A program made the position numbers and the translations under genes. A model generated the notes under the pieces. It saw only the letters and a list, made by a program, of their open reading frames with translations. It was not told where the DNA came from and searched no databases. Of a stretch of DNA of 8,483 nucleotides, positions 6,919-8,483 are shown piece after piece; the stretch's first letter is position 1, and each line of letters begins with the position of its first letter. The stretch is from Candidatus Zixiibacteriota bacterium (GTDB lineage: Bacteria; Zixibacteria; MSB-5A5; GN15; JACZUZ01): contig JACZUZ010000057.1 in the NCBI GenBank assembly GCA_022572905.1, positions 1 through 8,483 of the forward strand. The letters run 5' to 3'.

Positions 6919-8483
6919 ATGTCAGATCGCGAATCCAAGAAACACGCAACAACATCGGGAATAGAATTCCCGGTTGTTCCATCGGTCGCTGATTTGCCAG
7001 CGGATTACGCAATTCAAAGTCGACCCGGCGAATATCCGTATATGCGCGGTATTTACCCGGAAATGTATAGCCGACGACTGTGGACAATGCGCCAATACGC
7101 CGGATTCGGTTCCGCCAGCGAAACCAACAAGCGCTTTCGTCATCTTCTCGCGGGGGGACAAACCGGACTTTCGGTCGCTTTTGATTTGCCCACGCAAATC
7201 GGATATGACAGCGATGATCCTATGGCCCTCGGCGAAGTTGGCAAAACTGGCGTGGCCATTGACACTCTGAGCGATATGGAGGAACTGTTTGAAGGGATCC
7301 CTCTGGGTAAAGTTTCAACCTCCATGACAATCAACGCGACAGCCGCAATTTTACTCGCCATGTATGTTGTCGTTGCTCGCAAGCAAGGAGTTGCGGACGA
7401 CGACATAGTTGGCACAGTTCAAAATGATATTCTCAAAGAGTTTATTGCGCGGGGAACTTACATCTTTCCACCAGTTCAATCAATGCGTATTGTGGTGGAT
7501 ATTTTCGCTTTTACATCAAAACATCTCCCGCGATATAACTCGATTTCGATTTCAGGTTATCATATTCGCGAGGCCGGTTCCACCGCAGTTGAGGAAGTGG
7601 CGTTTACACTAGCTAACGCAATCGCATATGTGGAAAACGCTCTTAACGCGGGGCTTGATCTGGACAAGTTCGCGCCGCGTCTGTCCTTTTTCTTCGCCGC
7701 TCACAATAATTTGTTTGAAGAGGTCGCGAAGTTTCGGGCGGCTCGAAGAATTTGGGCCGAAATAGTTAAGGAGCGTTTCAAATCTAACAATCGCTCCACC
7801 CAACTCTTGAGATTTCACACACAAACCGGTGGCTCAACATTGACGGCGCAACAACCGGAAAACAATATCGTGCGTACAACTATTCAGGCTCTCGCGGCAA
7901 CTCTGGGCGGAACGCAGTCGCTTCACACAAACTCATTTGACGAGGCTCTGGGATTGCCAACAGTGCGCTCCGCCGAAATAGCTCTCAGGACACAGCAAAT
8001 AATCGCCGAGGAATCTGGAATTTCCTGGAGCGCGGATCCGCTGGCCGGCTCATATTTGATAGAGAAACTTACCTGGGATATGACCGAACTCATTAGAGCG
8101 GAACTCGCGCGAATTGATGAGGCGGGCGGCGCTGTGGCCTGTGTCGAAAGCGGCTATTTCCGTCGGGAAATCGCCACGTCAGCTTATGAATTTCAAAAGG
8201 GAGTCGAAAGCGGTGAAAATGTTGTCATCGGGCTAAACAAAGGCCAGTCAATTGAGGAAGATAAGACCGAAATCCTCAAAGTCGATGCGGAGAGTGAGCG
8301 ACTTCAATGCGAACGAATCCGAAAGATACGTAAAAGCCGAGACCAATCGGCCGTGGACGCGGTCTTAGGCGAACTCTCCGATTGCGCAAATAGCTCGAGA
8401 AATATATTGCCTTCAATCATCAAAGCGGTAGAATTGTATACGACAGTAGGAGAAATCTCCAATTGTTTGAGAGAGAGTTGGGG
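6919..8483 (+). CDS. mcmA1: Methylmalonyl-CoA mutase large subunit (3' end cut by window)
   Basis: An open frame runs from ATG 6919 to the window edge, giving 521 codons without a stop. By alignment with the first mutase, about seven or eight residues are missing at the C-terminus. It converts (R)-methylmalonyl-CoA to succinyl-CoA with adenosylcobalamin. Motifs: [75 protein letters not shown] and TAQQPENN. Tyr60, Arg178 and His215 match Tyr89, Arg207 and His244 of Propionibacterium MCM with a constant offset of 29. These are the residues that bind the substrate carboxylate and assist catalysis, so MCM specificity is well supported. The protein ends like a split-type large subunit ([12 protein letters not shown]), so a B12 subunit must be separate, either the one at 1868-2290 or one beyond the window. 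It begins 13 bp after the biotin carrier gene. Confidence 0.93.
   Translation, partial: MSDRESKKHATTSGIEFPVVPSVADLPADYAIQSRPGEYPYMRGIYPEMYSRRLWTMRQYAGFGSASETNKRFRHLLAGGQTGLSVAFDLPTQIGYDSDDPMALGEVGKTGVAIDTLSDMEELFEGIPLGKVSTSMTINATAAILLAMYVVVARKQGVADDDIVGTVQNDILKEFIARGTYIFPPVQSMRIVVDIFAFTSKHLPRYNSISISGYHIREAGSTAVEEVAFTLANAIAYVENALNAGLDLDKFAPRLSFFFAAHNNLFEEVAKFRAARRIWAEIVKERFKSNNRSTQLLRFHTQTGGSTLTAQQPENNIVRTTIQALAATLGGTQSLHTNSFDEALGLPTVRSAEIALRTQQIIAEESGISWSADPLAGSYLIEKLTWDMTELIRAELARIDEAGGAVACVESGYFRREIATSAYEFQKGVESGENVVIGLNKGQSIEEDKTEILKVDAESERLQCERIRKIRKSRDQSAVDAVLGELSDCANSSRNILPSIIKAVELYTTVGEISNCLRESW

Overview
The window is a densely packed run of seven genes, all on the + strand, with gaps of about 13 to 71 bp. 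It reads as one operon for coenzyme-A-linked metabolism of propionate and branched-chain acids. In order: a B12-dependent acyl-CoA mutase large subunit with isobutyryl-CoA-mutase-type active-site residues; a separate small cobalamin-binding mutase subunit; a metallo-beta-lactamase (MBL) fold hydrolase of unknown substrate; a propionyl-CoA-type carboxyltransferase; a biotin carboxylase; a stand-alone biotin carrier subunit; and a second mutase large subunit with methylmalonyl-CoA-mutase-type residues, cut by the window edge a few codons before its expected end.

The three carboxylase genes together encode a complete three-subunit acyl-CoA carboxylase: biotin carboxylase, biotin carrier and carboxyltransferase. 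The last enzyme in the window would take its product on. The expected flow is propionyl-CoA + HCO3- + ATP to (S)-methylmalonyl-CoA, epimerisation to the (R) form, then MCM to succinyl-CoA. The epimerase and a MeaB-type G-protein chaperone are not visible here and must lie elsewhere. The first mutase probably interconverts isobutyryl-CoA and n-butyryl-CoA, which would link butyrate, isobutyrate or valine metabolism to the propionyl-CoA route. That link is inference.

The first 110 bp hold no recognisable gene. They contain a plausible sigma70-like promoter and a bulged hairpin just before the first start codon. I see no tRNA, rRNA, CRISPR, insertion sequence, prophage or convincing terminator.

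The host is a bacterium with roughly 50% GC. Almost none of the starts has a clear Shine-Dalgarno sequence, which would fit the Bacteroidota/FCB side of the tree or an uncultured relative, but the phylum cannot be fixed from this window. All protein families here are known. The noteworthy features are the pairing of two mutase large subunits of opposite predicted specificity around one carboxylase, the single B12 subunit, and the uncharacterised MBL hydrolase embedded between the modules.
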